A stretch of 64,000 bases of DNA from Paralithodes platypus (lineage: Eukaryota > Arthropoda > Malacostraca > Decapoda > Lithodidae): assembly GCA_032716605.1 (NCBI GenBank), contig CM064492.1:54482364-54546363 (forward strand), given 5' to 3'. The stretch's first letter is position 1, and every line of letters begins with the position of its first letter. The notes beneath the pieces were generated by a model. That model did no database searches. It worked only from the letters and a program-made list of their open reading frames with translations, and was not told the DNA's origin. This document shows, piece after piece, positions 1 to 11,552 of this stretch. A program made the translations under genes and the position numbers.

Positions 1-1013
1 GTCAGAGAAGCTAAGCAAGAACTGAGAGTAAGAGATGTTAAAGATCCCTCTAGAGATATGACTTACAGTGCTAGACTTCGTGCACCTACAACTGACGTTT
101 CTCCCGGTAGTCGACGACGTGAGGACAGTGATGCTGTGTTGGATTCACCCCTTTCTAGTCCAGCCACTGTTCCCCTCTCCAACCGATTTCATGCACTGAA
201 TACCCCTCCCCCTGTTCATGAAGCCTCCACCCCAAAAGCATCCGCGTCTCCTTCACCAGTAACTGATATTCAATCCTTGCCTCTTGCCCCGGCTCCCTCT
301 ACCGATGTTGACGATGTCATGGATTCTACCCCCTCCACCAGTAAACGCCGATCTGATGCTCTACATTCTCCCTCCTCAGATCGTCGATCTCCCTCCGTAA
401 AACGTAAGACCCTCACAGCCCGACCTATGCCTCCCAAACCTCAACGTGTCCCTCCTTGCTCTCGCATCTTCCGCTCTGATATGGGTTCTCCGTCCCAGCC
501 TCCCTCACTCCACACCCCCTCTACGCCTGCGTCCCCCCGCCTACTCGTCCTCGACCTCACGCACCTATCAATGTTACCGCCTCGGGCTCCCATGCACCCC
601 ACTGCGGCTGTCATGACTGCTTTGTGCGTGAGTATCGCCGGACGCCTACCCGCACTAAATCCACTGTTGCTGCGTTGATACGCTCCTTTCTCCGTGACCG
701 ACGTTTACCAACCCCTGATAACACCGCCTCTCATAACTCTTCGTGCTTATGCGCTTTTCACTTAAAGTCACGTTCAGATCTTTCACACTCCAAGATAGCT
801 ACTATCCTCCATGACCTGTCCTCTAATGTGTCCCCCCACCGTCCACGTCGAAACTCCCTGCCTTCTCATGACCCTCCCCCCAGACCCGTTCCTCTTCATC
901 TCCAACAGCCGAACAGTGCTGTTAATTTACGTAACCTTACGTCTCACTTAACCTGTTCAATCCCTATATACTACAATGGAATTGTAATGGTCTCTCATCT
1001 AGAGTCCATCTAG
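1..1013 (+). pseudogene. LINE ORF1 (gag-like), C-terminal part, frameshifted
   Basis: Open from base 1 to the stop at 676-678 with no start in the window, so the protein began upstream. The translation is very rich in Ser, Pro and Arg, like the low-complexity part of LINE ORF1 nucleic-acid-binding proteins. Around 590-624 the plausible reading moves to another frame, which runs from 624 to a stop at 1011-1013 and contains a C-x-C-H-x-x-C cluster just before it and a basic stretch. I read this as one gene with a frameshift; two overlapping ORFs is the alternative. The CCHC knuckles usual in I-type ORF1 would lie upstream. The last 80 bases overlap ORF2 in the -1 frame. Confidence 0.55.
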
Positions 1014-4000
1014 GTGGGATCCAGCGTTTACTCCGTGTCTATAATCCAATTTGTATTTGTTTACAACACATTGGAAATTATAATAAATCCATCACCAACT
1101 ACCACCTTGCGTGCTGTTCTCTATCCCCTGATGGAGAATATGGCACAGCAATTTATGTCCATCATCGAGTAACTTTTGGCTTGTTTCCCATTCGTACAAG
1201 TTTCCTACAGCACTCTATCCTTACTCTTCATATCCCCGATGGTGACTCTGTTACCATTTGCAATATCTATAACCAACCTGCTTACAATTATGACCTTTCC
1301 TTGCTTTCTCAGTTTTTCTCTACACTACCCTCTCCCATCTTACTGTTGGGTGACTTTAATGCCCATAGCCCTATATGGGACCCTACTTCCTCCAATCCTG
1401 ATACAGCCGGTTCGCAGATTGAACATTTGCTTTTGAACCGTGACCTTTCCTGCCTTAATGAGGCCGACTCACACACTTACTTTTCTGCTTCCCATCATAC
1501 TTATTCCTCTGTTGATGTCACCCTGTGCTCCACAGCAATTGTTGATAAGTTCGAGTGGCGGGTCTGTGTTGATACGTTCTCAAGCGATCACTTTCCTGTC
1601 ATCCTGTCTTACCTGCAATTCCGTCCATGTTCTTCGCTCCCTCGCTATAACTTCCACAAAGCTGACTGGGACGCATATGTCCTCCACACCAGACAAATCC
1701 CACCTTTTAATCCCTTAAGGGATCCTGATGAAACGCATTCATACCTCGTTAATTTTTTTACTAATGCAGCTACTAAGTCTATACCCCAGACGACTTCTTC
1801 CCCCCTACGTCGTCGAGTCCCCTGGTGGGACAGCACCTTATCCACTCTTGCTAAAAGTAAACATGAATTAGGCCGCCGCCTCGATAGTCTCAATAAACGT
1901 TACAATTCTTTATGTTCACGCTTAGCTTTACGTGATGATCTTCTATGCCATTCCATCTCGTTATTGATGGATATATGTGCCATCAAACCTCACTACAATC
2001 GACTATCAGCTAAATTCCGTCGAGAAGTCATCCGTAGTAGATCCGAATCCTGGAAAACTTATGTCTCCACCATTTCCCCGTCTACCCCGATATCATGCGT
2101 TTGGCATAAATTCAGGAATATTAACAGCCTTCACATTGCCCCTCCGCGCCATGCTTTGGTACACGGTGGCCGTACTGTTCACGATCCCCTTGAGATATCG
2201 AACCTCTTGGGTCAACATCTTGCCCATGTCAGCAGTAATGAGAGGTTGGACGATAATTTCCGCCGCCATCAACTTGAAATGGAGTCGATCCCCCTTAACT
2301 TCTCTTCACCAGACACCTTTGATTATAATGCATGCTTTATTATGGATGAATTTGAACATGCACTCTCCAATTGTCCTAACTCCGCTCCTGGCCAAGATAA
2401 CATAAGTTTTGCCTTACTCACTAACTTAGCCCCCCTTGCTAAATCCTACCTCTTGCAATTTTATAATCAGGTGTGGATCCGTCATCAATTTCCTACCTCA
2501 TGGAAACATGCTATTGTCGTCCCAATTGCAAAACCTGGAAAAGACCCGAGCTTGCCCTCGAGTTATAGACCAATATCCCTCACCAGTTGTCTTTGTAAAT
2601 TAATGGAGAAATTGGTCAATACTAGACTCACTTGGTTCCTCCGTCAAAACACTATTCTCACTCCGACCCAATTTGGCTCTCAGAAAGATCGATCTACTCT
2701 GGACTCGCTTACGTTATTAGAATCTCATATCAAGCGTGGCTTTGAAAGTAAGTCCATCACCGTCGCCGTTTTCTTTGACATCCAGAAGGCATATGATACC
2801 ACGTGGCGGCGTCCCATCCTGCAACTACTTCATGATAGTGGTGCCCGTGGCCATCTACCTTTTTTTATTTCCAACTTTCTTTCTGATCGAACATTCCAGA
2901 CTCGAGTGGAGGGAATCCTTTCTAATGTCTTTCCACTCGTCAATGGTGTTCCCCAGGGCAGCGTTCTCAGCAGCAAACTTTTTGCCGCGGCCATAAATAA
3001 AGTCATTCAACAATTGCTGCCGGAAGTCCATGGCAGCCTGTACGTTGATGATTTTACCATCTATTGTACTGCCCTCAGACATGCTCAACGTATACTCAAC
3101 ATCTCCATCCAACGGGTGATCGCCTGGGCATCTTCAGTTGGCTTTCAGTTTTCGGCTGAGAAAACTAAGGCAATAGTCTTCTATCGAGACAAACGCTGGC
3201 TCCGTGGCCAGTCAATATCGCTTCGAATGGGACCCTCTCCGATTTCTTTCTATCCCAGTGTTAAATTCTTAGGCGTAATCTTTGACCAACATCTCAACTG
3301 GAGAGACCATGTTCAGTATACTAAAGGTAAAGGCCTTCGTGCTCTCAACCTCCTCAGAAAACTATCCCATACCACTTGGGGTGCCAGACGTACCACTATG
3401 TTGATGCTCTACAAGGCGGTGGTTCTTTCCATCCTCGACTACGGCTGCCCCATTTATGGGTCGGCCTCTGCTTCCGTTTTGAAGATGTTGGACCCTGTTC
3501 ATACGCAGGGTATGCGTCTCTGTAGTGGAGCTTTCCGTTCCTCCCCAAATACCTCCGTCTTAGCTGAGAGTGGCGAGCCCCCGCTCTCCCTCCATCGCGA
3601 TTTAGTTACTATGCGCCGTGCATTAAAAATTAAACATAGTGACTCTCCCACTAATTCCCTTTTCAGTGATATCTTCATTCCCGATCCGTGTCCATCTTCC
3701 CCCTCCTTTCCGATTCGTGCTACAATTCTCCTCAACTCTCTTGACTTTCACATTGCTGTTTTGCCGCCTGTTGTCTCCCCTTCCCCCCCATGGGTTATCT
3801 CTCTCCCCAATGTTTGCACTCACCTCTCCTTCCTCTCTAAGAGATATCCTTTTGTCCCTAGCCATCACTGCCAACACGCACTCGAACAAATACGTCGTAA
3901 AGGCCCCCATTTTGCCATCTTCACTGACGGGTCTAAAACTGACTCTGGGGTGGGCCTCGCTGCTGTGTCCTCTACTAAGCTCCTTCAGTTTTCTCTCCCG

Positions 4001-4726
4001 CCCCAAGCCTCTATCTTTACTGCTGAACTTTTAGCTATCCAATCTGCTATTGACATTATACGTGACACCCCTCAACAGCCCTTTATAATTTACAGTGACT
4101 CTCGTAGTGCCCTCGAAGCGCTCCGTGCTTATTCGTCCTCCCACGTAATAGTTTTAGCCATAAAACACGCTCTCCACGAGATGAGCCTACGTGGATTCCA
4201 GGTCCATTTATGTTGGATTCCTGCTCACATCGGTGTCCGTGGCAATGAAGACGCCGATGCTGCGGCTAAGAATGCTATTTTAATGATCCCTCGCCAGCCC
4301 CACCTTCCGTTAGGTGATTGGCTGTCCTTACTCAAGCCTTCTATTCTTTGCACGTGGCAATCTCATTGGGATGCTCTACCCTGCAATAATAAACTCCATG
4401 CAATCAAACCTTCTGTCCGTCCTTGGCCCTCGTCTTCCAGGTCTCACAGGTGTGAGGAAGTTTTACTAACTAGACTTAGGATAGGCCATTCCAGGCTGAC
4501 TCACGGTTATTTGATGTCCACTCCCCGCACTCCGCCCCCTACCTGCTCCTCCTGTCATTCCCCTCTAACTGTTCGCCACGTCTTTGACTGCCCAGATACT
4601 GCCCGTCTGCGTACTGTTTGTTTTGGTACTAAATCATTCACTGACCTTTTATCCGATTCTCCGTCATTTTCCTTCCCCCCTATCGTCCGTTTTTTGCGTC
4701 GCCTTAAGCTCCTTTCAGTAATCTGA
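971..4726 (+). CDS. LINE ORF2: APE endonuclease, reverse transcriptase, RNase H
   Basis: A continuous frame from 935 to 4726. It has no ATG before 1181, which is already inside the endonuclease, so I start at the first recognisable endonuclease residues (WNCNG, 973). Endonuclease motifs: GDFNAHSPIWDP near 1350, SSVDVTLCS near 1510 and SSDHFPV near 1580. RT motifs: FFDIQKAYD near 2775, GVPQGSVLS near 2947 and YVDD near 3042. RNase H: TDGSK with D near 3925, TAELLAIQ, SDSRSALEAL and WIPAHIGVRGNEDAD near 4215. A C-terminal C-x2-C...H-x4-C knuckle lies near 4545. All RT and RNase H catalytic residues are present and there is no internal stop, so the copy looks fairly young. The endonuclease glutamate expected in the ICLQE motif reads His (1067-1069). 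Confidence 0.9.
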   Translation, partial: LQWNCNGLSSRVHLGGIQRLLRVYNPICICLQHIGNYNKSITNYHLACCSLSPDGEYGTAIYVHHRVTFGLFPIRTSFLQHSILTLHIPDGDSVTICNIYNQPAYNYDLSLLSQFFSTLPSPILLLGDFNAHSPIWDPTSSNPDTAGSQIEHLLLNRDLSCLNEADSHTYFSASHHTYSSVDVTLCSTAIVDKFEWRVCVDTFSSDHFPVILSYLQFRPCSSLPRYNFHKADWDAYVLHTRQIPPFNPLRDPDETHSYLVNFFTNAATKSIPQTTSSPLRRRVPWWDSTLSTLAKSKHELGRRLDSLNKRYNSLCSRLALRDDLLCHSISLLMDICAIKPHYNRLSAKFRREVIRSRSESWKTYVSTISPSTPISCVWHKFRNINSLHIAPPRHALVHGGRTVHDPLEISNLLGQHLAHVSSNERLDDNFRRHQLEMESIPLNFSSPDTFDYNACFIMDEFEHALSNCPNSAPGQDNISFALLTNLAPLAKSYLLQFYNQVWIRHQFPTSWKHAIVVPIAKPGKDPSLPSSYRPISLTSCLCKLMEKLVNTRLTWFLRQNTILTPTQFGSQKDRSTLDSLTLLESHIKRGFESKSITVAVFFDIQKAYDTTWRRPILQLLHDSGARGHLPFFISNFLSDRTFQTRVEGILSNVFPLVNGVPQGSVLSSKLFAAAINKVIQQLLPEVHGSLYVDDFTIYCTALRHAQRILNISIQRVIAWASSVGFQFSAEKTKAIVFYRDKRWLRGQSISLRMGPSPISFYPSVKFLGVIFDQHLNWRDHVQYTKGKGLRALNLLRKLSHTTWGARRTTMLMLYKAVVLSILDYGCPIYGSASASVLKMLDPVHTQGMRLCSGAFRSSPNTSVLAESGEPPLSLHRDLVTMRRALKIKHSDSPTNSLFSDIFIPDPCPSSPSFPIRATILLNSLDFHIAVLPPVVSPSPPWVISLPNVCTHLSFLSKRYPFVPSHHCQHALEQIRRKGPHFAIFTDGSKTDSGVGLAAVSSTKLLQFSLPPQASIFTAELLAIQSAIDIIRDTPQQPFIIYSDSRSALEALRAYSSSHVIVLAIKHALHEMSLRGFQVHLCWIPAHIGVRGNEDADAAAKNAILMIPRQPHLPLGDWLSLLKPSILCTWQSHWDALPCNNKLHAIKPSVRPWPSSSRSHRCEEVLLTRLRIGHSRLTHGYLMSTPRTPPPTCSSCHSPLTVRHVFDCPDTARLRTVCFGTKSFTDLLSDSPSFSFPPIVRFLRRLKLLSVI

Positions 4727-4805
4727 TCCAATCCTTCGGGCCAGACCTATGAGAGTTCCGTATGGAGCTCAGTGGTCTGGTTAATCTGCTCTACATAACT
4801 AACTA

Positions 4806-5567
4806 ACCTACTTCAAAACATTCAAATTAATGGTCAAAGGAATCTGCTGACATAAACGTAAACACCATATGTCCGCATCGTCGTCGTCTTCTTCTTCCGT
4901 CTACTAGCGAGTTTGTCTTACTCTTGAAGATCAGATCAGATGTGGTTCGGGAAGTAATGCCTTAACAACGGCACTTCCCTGAGAGGTTCTTGTAATTTTC
5001 CTTTTGTGATTTTCCTTTTGTGACGTGCTCTGTTATATTATATTGTATTGAAAGCACCCTTGTCTTGTTGTCTTGAAAGCACCCTTGGGACGCTCCGATC
5101 ACTGAACTATAAATAGTAGCATATCGGAACGTCCAAAGGTGCGTTTTCAAGCTCAAGACTGAATGCGCTTGCAGAAAATGCGGTGCAAGCCAGTAGCGCA
5201 TCGGAGCGTCCCAAGGATGCGTTCAAGAGCAAAACAAACTCTCTAGCAGACGATGTGGAAGAAGAAGAAGAAGAAGAAGAAGGTGTTTACGTTTATATCA
5301 GTAGCTTCCTTTGACCATTAATCTGAATGTTTTGAAGTAGGTAATAGGCTACAATGACAATGGTAAACTTTTAAAGTGAATTCATGAACATATGATATGT
5401 GTGTGCTCCATTATGTGTCATTTGAGTGGACTAATGCCTCAAAAAGGGGACTTTGGGACTTCTTGAAATTCGGACCATCGGGTGAATTCGGATTTGGCCT
5501 CAAATTGAAAAATTCGGACTATTGGGAGATTCGAATCATCGGTCGTCGGATTAACGGACTTTTACTG
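4806..5567 (-). mobile_element. Foldback pogo-like MITE, copy 1 (truncated by the LINE)
   Basis: Reverse-orientation copy of the element seen complete at 15382-16350 and 30534-31458. The intact end (5545-5567, reading into TTTTACTG and then TA) is the shared terminus. The other ~200 bases are missing because the LINE abuts at 4806. It contains a (GAA)n run at about 5260-5282. The arms are near-palindromic around a centre near 5150. It carries no transposase gene; the short ORFs in it are incidental and recur in the other copies. Confidence 0.85.
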
Positions 5568-5569
5568 TA

Positions 5570-6620
5570 TTTACTTTGATCTAGCACCAAAATGTTCGAC
5601 CTAGCGATAAAAATTATCTCTTATTTTGAATCTTTGAGCCCTTTTTGGTCAATATTGTGGTATTATTCTAGCATTTTTAGGCATCCATTTACTATTTTGT
5701 AGCTTTCTAGCAACTTTTGTATACAGATTAAGCCATTGGCTGCGGCTATTTAGGGCATATTCAGGCACTCCTGAATGATAAATGAAGCATCTGCATTACA
5801 TGAACTGTATTCTGCCGAAAACTAGGCGAAAATAGCTTCAAAATGAGACCAGAACGGGCCCCGTACGTGGTCTGGTTCACCCGCAGTGGTGCCAGTGAAA
5901 CGCGGGAAACCCGCTATTTGGTAGCACTCACTCGCTTGGGTACACTGTTGTGAGAGAGAGAGAGACCCGCACGAGACACAGTCAACCTCAGTGGGCCGCT
6001 CGCTGCTCTGAGGAACGGAGGTGGGCCCCTCACGCTCCCACCCACTGACACTCAATTTTTACGGTTTTTACAGGCTTTTAAAGCCTGGAAATTGCTGTAA
6101 CTTGCCAGGACGTTCCAGAACGTCACCCGCAACGAAAGGGTTAAGCGGTACTTATTCTTTGATTTGGTAACCCTGCTAGGCTCCGCTATGTGATACAGGA
6201 CTGCCAGCCGTATGATAACGGTTGGGGAAGGGGGGCGGGGCTTACAGATATATCTCGTCTGAATAGACTTTAGGAGAGGGTATGGAGAGTGACGTAATGT
6301 CCATGGATCAATAATTATCGGTGTGCGTGTGTGTGCGGGGAGGGGACTTCTTTGCTGATTCTCATCTATCGACCTTTACCCCTCATCCCTCTTTCTCCAG
6401 TTTTATCCTATCTCCATTCTCCTGGTGGCTCATGTCATTTGTCTGCCACGTCACATCGCACCTCTTCCCTCGCGTATTATGGAGGGTAGGTGGCGTATTC
6501 AGAGGAGATGGCGGATTTGCTTCACTAATTTTCCCTGATTTGGCGATGCGGACACACCTCGCATTATACGTTTCATTATTGTTCTTGCCCCTCTTCACGT
6601 ATTACAAGGAGGAACTGTAC
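5570..6620. other. Intronic sequence, no gene recognised
   Basis: Mostly AT-rich. A GC-rich patch at about 5830-6120 contains a short (GA)n run near 5951, and a homopurine patch lies near 6225. No ORF with recognisable homology, no RNA gene and no convincing terminal repeats. Confidence 0.5.
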
Positions 6621-6624
6621 TGTA

Positions 6625-8064
6625 TAATAGGTGTGCGACATAAATGCGCATCAACATCTTACAGTTTCTTACATGCACGAATTGCGACATACACATGGAC
6701 AACAAATTTCCATTAGATAATACGCCTATAAAAATGCGACATGCACGCAGCGCATCCCAATTTTTTTCTCTCCCCAAGAATATTGTTAATGTTCTCGGAA
6801 GCTGGAAGCAGACGTTACCCTAATTAAGATATCTTTCAACCGACGCTCATATTTCATGCACTTATCATGCCTCAACCAACACCTGGAACATCCTCGAGTA
6901 CATAACATAACATTGAACAATGAATAAAGAGAGAAAACAAATAAAAACTACTGTATTTTCATTCCAGATGATAGCCATTTAACGAAATGTAAGAAAAGAT
7001 GGCACTGGGAAAAACATTCTTGATTCATTTTTTTCCTTGGGAAGGATTTTGAAGAATTTTAGTGTGTAAGAGAGAGAGAGAGATTGAGTAAGCATATCTA
7101 GATCTGCAATCCTAAGCCTGGTAGCAGACTTCCCCCTGAACATTAACAGTTTTGTTGAAAGTTAAGTGTGTGTAAGAGGTATAAGCAATAAATAGAACTT
7201 AATTTTGGTTATTTATATAGCATTTTATTATTGTTTTGTATGCATAATAATTTATTAGAAATAAAACTATCAACATGGGTGCAAAAATTGATGAAAGTGA
7301 TAAATAAAGAGGGAGAATTTGGGGTTTGGCTTGGAACCAAGCATATAGTGTTTACATACATGTACAGATCACCTACATCAAGAAACCAAAGTCCTCAAAA
7401 TCAAAGACCATCTGGACATGAGAAGCACTCAATTCCTGGCTGCAGCCTCCACAAACTAACACCACCCACTACACTACATGGCAACACACCCACTGACACC
7501 AAGATATATCAAAACAACACCCAGCACATCATATCACACACAAATACTGACTTCTCTCCCTCCCTGCCCACCCCAAATAAGCTTCCAGAAGCACATTTAT
7601 ACTCATATCTCTCGCCGTTCCATTCAATCACTCATAGACAACACGTAGCTGCAGGCACGACCTCCCGAAATCCATCGTTCTGAATCCTCCCTTCCTCGTG
7701 AGGACAAAGTCCACCTGGCCAGTCTGAGATGTGAGCACCATCCGGCTCTTCTGAGCTATCAGAAGAGACTGGATGTCTCCGTCGACGACACCTGCCAGGG
7801 ATGTAACACAGCACCCCATACCATTGGACACATACTAGAAGACTGCATTTCACACAATCACTTACTCCAACAACACAATCTACACTCCTTGAGAGCTCTG
7901 TGGGAAAGCCCGACCGTGGCCATGGACTTCCTTAGGGACTCGGGGCTGTTCGGCCAGGCAGCTTAGGGAACGACAACAACAACAACATGTATTGACATGC
8001 GCGGTTCGCAACATGCACGCGATACACTCGGAACGTAGCATTCGCGTATGTCGCTCACCTACTG
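6625..8064. mobile_element. TA-flanked TIR relic (possible mariner-type, non-autonomous)
   Basis: The left end (about 6625, AATAGGTGTGCGACATA) and the right end (reverse complement of about 8035-8064, CAGTAGGTGAGCGACATA) form imperfect ~30-bp inverted repeats next to TA. An extra copy of the GCGACATACA motif lies inside, near 6685. The interior has no transposase and contains a LINE tail. Pairing of the two ends is inference from short imperfect repeats. Confidence 0.4.
7658..7966 (+). pseudogene. LINE ORF2 C-terminus (zinc knuckle) fragment
   Basis: A 102-codon reading frame with no ATG, ending in TAG at 7964. It translates to the C-terminal tail of an RNase H-type LINE polyprotein: a VHLASLRCEHHPAL-like motif, then a C-x2-C-x8-H-x4-C knuckle (CQGCNTAPHTIGHILEDC), then a WESP...FL tail. 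It is followed at once by a (ACA)n simple-repeat 3' tail (7968-7986), as expected of a 5'-truncated LINE insertion. Sequence from about 7360 is probably its decayed upstream part. It belongs to a different LINE family from the one at 1-4805. Confidence 0.75.
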
Positions 8065-9125
8065 TATGTGCTTTATTGATATAATATTACTCTTGTTACT
8101 GTATATAATTTTATTTATAATGTCTATACTATCCATGGACTTTTAGATACAGTTAAGTTATATTAAGTTAGAATTAACAAATGCTAGCCTTCTACTTGTT
8201 GCTTTTAGTCTGTATTTTATAGTGTTTATGCTGTCAATTTTATGAAGTTCTAAATTATACAGTAAGTTTAAAATTCAATGCAGCATGTAAGTTTTAAATA
8301 ATATTGATGATCCTATATATATATGAGTAGTGTACATTTTTGCATCTGAAAATGTTTATGTATCTTTATTTTCAGTACTGTATAGCTTTTTTATAGGTCA
8401 TCACTTCTTATACCTTTCAACTACTATATATTTATATTTAACTATACCACACATTTTCATCTATATTTGTTTACATAATCCACTTGATATTCATCCATTA
8501 CATGTGTGTATGTTTTCCCCTTATGTACTTCTTACCCTTTCTCTAAATGAGTTCCCCCCTAAGAGTAATGTTAAGCACCTAAATAAAACATGTAAAACAC
8601 AAAATTTCGGGAATCACAGGTCTCTTACACCTACTGTAGGATCTTAGTGGGTGATGGAGTAAAGATTAGATATGAGACTTTGAACTTTAAGCTTATGCTA
8701 TTATGTGTTTTCTCCATATGTAACTTCAAAGAGGAAAGTTGGGGGGGAGACAAACATATAAAAATTGCCATTTTGGCCAAGGTGGTGCTTAATATCTTCC
8801 TCCTATGGGCTACTCAATTGTTAAGATAAACATTTTTGGTTTACAGTGCAGTAAAGTTGTATTTGTATTTAACTGTTTGTTAACTCTTTGACTCTGAGAG
8901 GGCTATACTCATTTTTATAAAACAATAGGAGTCATTCCTAAGCTGAATACAGAAGAAAAGTGGAATAAGTTGATAAAATAGCTAATAAGGGTAGAGAGAT
9001 GTGGAATAAGCAAAATAAATGAAGGACAGATAAACAGAAAAGAGATAAAAGATGCAAATAGAATCCCGTAAATATAATAGGTAAATCAGCAGGCATATAT
9101 TATTACCCAAGAAAAACGCTGAAGT
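8065..9125. other. AT-rich intron, no gene recognised
   Basis: No supported coding or RNA gene. Around 8884-8960 there is a decayed half of the TTAA-flanked MITE family (ttaactctttgac, then a cctaagctgaat motif). Confidence 0.45.
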
Positions 9126-9129
9126 ATAA

Positions 9130-9245
9130 GAGGGAGGAAGGTCTAAAGGTAAAATAAAGAGGGAGGAAGGTCTAAAGGTAAAGTAAAGAGGGAGGAAGGT
9201 CTAAAGGTAAAATAAAGAGGGAGGAAGGTCTAAAGGTAAAGTAAA
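9130..9245 (+). repeat. 29-bp tandem repeat, four copies
   Basis: The unit GAGGGAGGAAGG TCTAAAGG plus a TAAA(A/G)TAAA tail starts at 9130, 9159, 9188 and 9217, with a partial fifth at 9246. The A/G difference alternates copy by copy, giving a 58-bp higher-order period. Confidence 0.95.
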
Positions 9246-10000
9246 GAGGGAAGTTACAGTTGATGGTTGATGATGCTTTTATTTTATACGAGCCGACTTA
9301 GCCTAGGGAAGTTTCAGTATATTGTCCTTGTACAGTCATGAGCCATAGTACCTGTGCACCCATTGGAATCTGTATTGAACCCAGACATGATGCTACAATG
9401 CTCTATTATACCCAATACACTTCAGCCCTTTTTCGAGCAATTTTTACGAACAATTATCAGAATTCAGCCGCCTAATATAATCTTCCTTCAGTCTAATTGC
9501 CGATATCAGTGCGAAAATGTCCCAAAATAATACAAGAAAAAACTTGCTCATAGAAAATTGACGGAAAAAGCGCTCGTGTGACAGCGGCTTTACAGAATGG
9601 AAGATTGGATTGTGTGTATACAGTGCTTCTTATGGCTCACAACTGTACAAAGTGACTAGTAGTAAAAAGGGAAGGCATATCTTACCAAATAAATTGCCTA
9701 AAATTTCTTCTCCACCATCTGCCGGTAAGTTATCTGTTGGCATCTTCAAAATTGGTTCATTGGAGTTGTATTTAAGATTTTGTATAATGGAGTATTTTTA
9801 TTAAATTTTCCATATTGTATTGTATTGTGATAATTTTGAGTACAAGAAAGAATTATTCTCTTGTTAAGAATAAACAATCCCAAATTAATATGAATTAAAT
9901 AACACATTGAACATCTACAAAAAACTGACGTGAGCCAATTTACTTGCGAGTGTAATATCGTATATAACACAGGTGACTGGACTAAGAGCACTGGTCACAT

Positions 10001-10095
10001 CAGTCCGTATTTTTAGGCAATCCATATCATTGTCGATGGTAATTACTATAGTTTTGCTATACGGTGTTCCTATCCAGTCGATATAATATACTATA
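10001..10095. mobile_element. Left arm of a split palindromic MITE
   Basis: Matches the left arm of the palindromic element at 42273-42512 (motifs CATTGTCGATGGTAATTACTATAG and CCAGTCGATATAAT, each seen here in part). The partner arm lies at about 21452-21550, on the far side of the LINE/DIRS stack, so the stack inserted into this MITE. Confidence 0.6.
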
Positions 10096-10204
10096 CCCTA
10101 TTCCAAATTGGTAGGCCAGAAATCTTGAACCCTAACCTCAGTAACTCAAAAAGAGGTAGAGCAAATTTCCACATCTATTCCATGGCTGACTTACCCTAAT
10201 GGTA

Positions 10205-11244
10205 GAAATATTAGCACAGCTACTCTAGTTCTTGATTATGGCTGCCCCATTTACGGTTCTGCTACTGACCCGATCCTGCGCCTTCTTGACCCCATTCATA
10301 ATCAGGGCATCCGTCTCTGTACTGGTGCATTCCGCTCTTCCCCGACACCTTCCCTCTTCCCATTGTCCTATCACCGGGCTTTAGTTACCATGCGTCGTGC
10401 GTTGCAAATTAAATACAGTGACTCGCCTGCTAGTTCCCTCTTCCAAGATGTGGACGCTTCCATTTCCCAACCCCAACACTCCAGCTTCCCCCTCCGTGTC
10501 ACCCTTCTCCATGGTTCATATCTCTCCCTCAAGTATGTACTCGCCTCTCCTTCTTGTCAAAGGGATATCCCTATGTCCCTAGTCATCATCGACAGCACAC
10601 CCTTGAGCATATTCGTTGCAAATATCCGCATTTTGCTATTTACACAGATGGATCTAAATCCTCATCAGGCGTCGGACTTGCTGTGAGCTCCACTCAGACC
10701 CTTCAGTTTTCACTTCCATGCCAAGCTTCTGTTTTTACAGCTGAACTACTGTATTGGCAATTAATACGGTTATTGACCTTGTACTCCGTTCTCCCCCTCA
10801 GACATACATTATCTATAGTGACTTCCATTCAACATTCTATCCATGACTTGTGTCTCCGAAGAATACCATTGGTATTATGCTGGATTCCTGCTTATATTGG
10901 GGTGAAGACACTGACGTGGCAACCAAGGCAGCTGTGCCTATGGCCCAACTCCAACCCCATCTGCCCTTGGGTGATTGGATATCTTCCCTTAAACAATATG
11001 TTATGGACTTATGGCAATCAGAATGGAGTGCTCGACCACATAATAATAAACTTTGAGCAATAAAACCCTCTGTCTATCCGTGGCCATCCTCGTTGTGGTC
11101 CCACAGGCAACTTGAAATTCTACTGACTAGAATCAGAATTGGTCATTCTCGTTTAACTCCTGGATATCTGATATTTTCCCCCCATGGCCAAGCACCACTA
11201 TGCCCTTCTTGTACCACCCCTCTTACTCTTCGTTATATCTTTAT
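10205..11244 (+). pseudogene. LINE copy 2 ORF2, 5' segment (RT end and RNase H), broken
   Basis: Homology to copy 1 starts abruptly near 10205 in the thumb region of RT (LDYGCPIYGSA), so this is a 5'-truncated insertion. It continues through the RNase H motifs (YTDGSKSSSGVGLA, TAEL, LCWIPAYIGV) in at least three frames with stops. The sequence stops at 11244, where DIRS-A1 begins, and resumes at 20888. Confidence 0.9.
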
Positions 11245-11552
11245 ATTTATTAGTGGCCCCTCCATCATTGACGAACATGCCTATTACATAAGGCATCCTC
11301 TTCAAACACTAATCCGCCGTAGTTTTGAATCTACCGCGCAGAGCATTTAAAAACTGAGGAGCCTTCATCATGAGCGCACGCGACCTCACTCATGGCTTCA
11401 GTCATTATGAATTGGGTTCTCACTACGAAAAAACTTCGTAAAAAATAAAAACAAAAAGAAAATAAGAATAACTATCCAATAAGCTTTCCATCATATCGTG
11501 GATGTACTTGTGTTTTCTGACCAGACGCTGATTCAGGCGTCATTCTTCCTTC
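11245..11552 (+). repeat. DIRS-A1 left inverted terminal repeat
   Basis: Begins ATTTATTAGTGGCCCC and ends near CATTCTTCCTTC. It is nearly identical to the reverse complement of 20537-20848 and to the left end of DIRS-A2 (61161 onward). Confidence 0.92.

Larger units (their letters stand above)
1..4805 (+). mobile_element. I/Nimb-like LINE retrotransposon (copy 1), 5' end outside window
   Basis: Non-LTR retrotransposon in sense orientation. It holds the end of a proline/serine-rich ORF1, a long ORF2 (endonuclease, reverse transcriptase, RNase H, zinc knuckle) and a short 3' UTR ending in a TAAC-type simple repeat near 4795-4805. The 3' UTR (4727-4795, ending in a GGTCTGGTTAA motif) recurs at 21035-21090 and 38535-38614, which defines the family's 3' end. 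An RNase H domain on an APE-type LINE points to the I superfamily. The junction at 4806 falls inside a foldback MITE whose missing end should lie upstream of this LINE, so the LINE inserted into the MITE. Confidence 0.9.

Noticed and set aside
4962..5201. ORFs of 60-100 residues in the foldback MITE copies (also near 5397, 15325, 15708, 30153, 30872)
   Set aside because: The same repeat read in different frames in each copy; no transposase motifs.
9130..9245. CRISPR-like array
   Set aside because: Units are contiguous with no spacers and the genome is eukaryotic; it is an ordinary tandem repeat.
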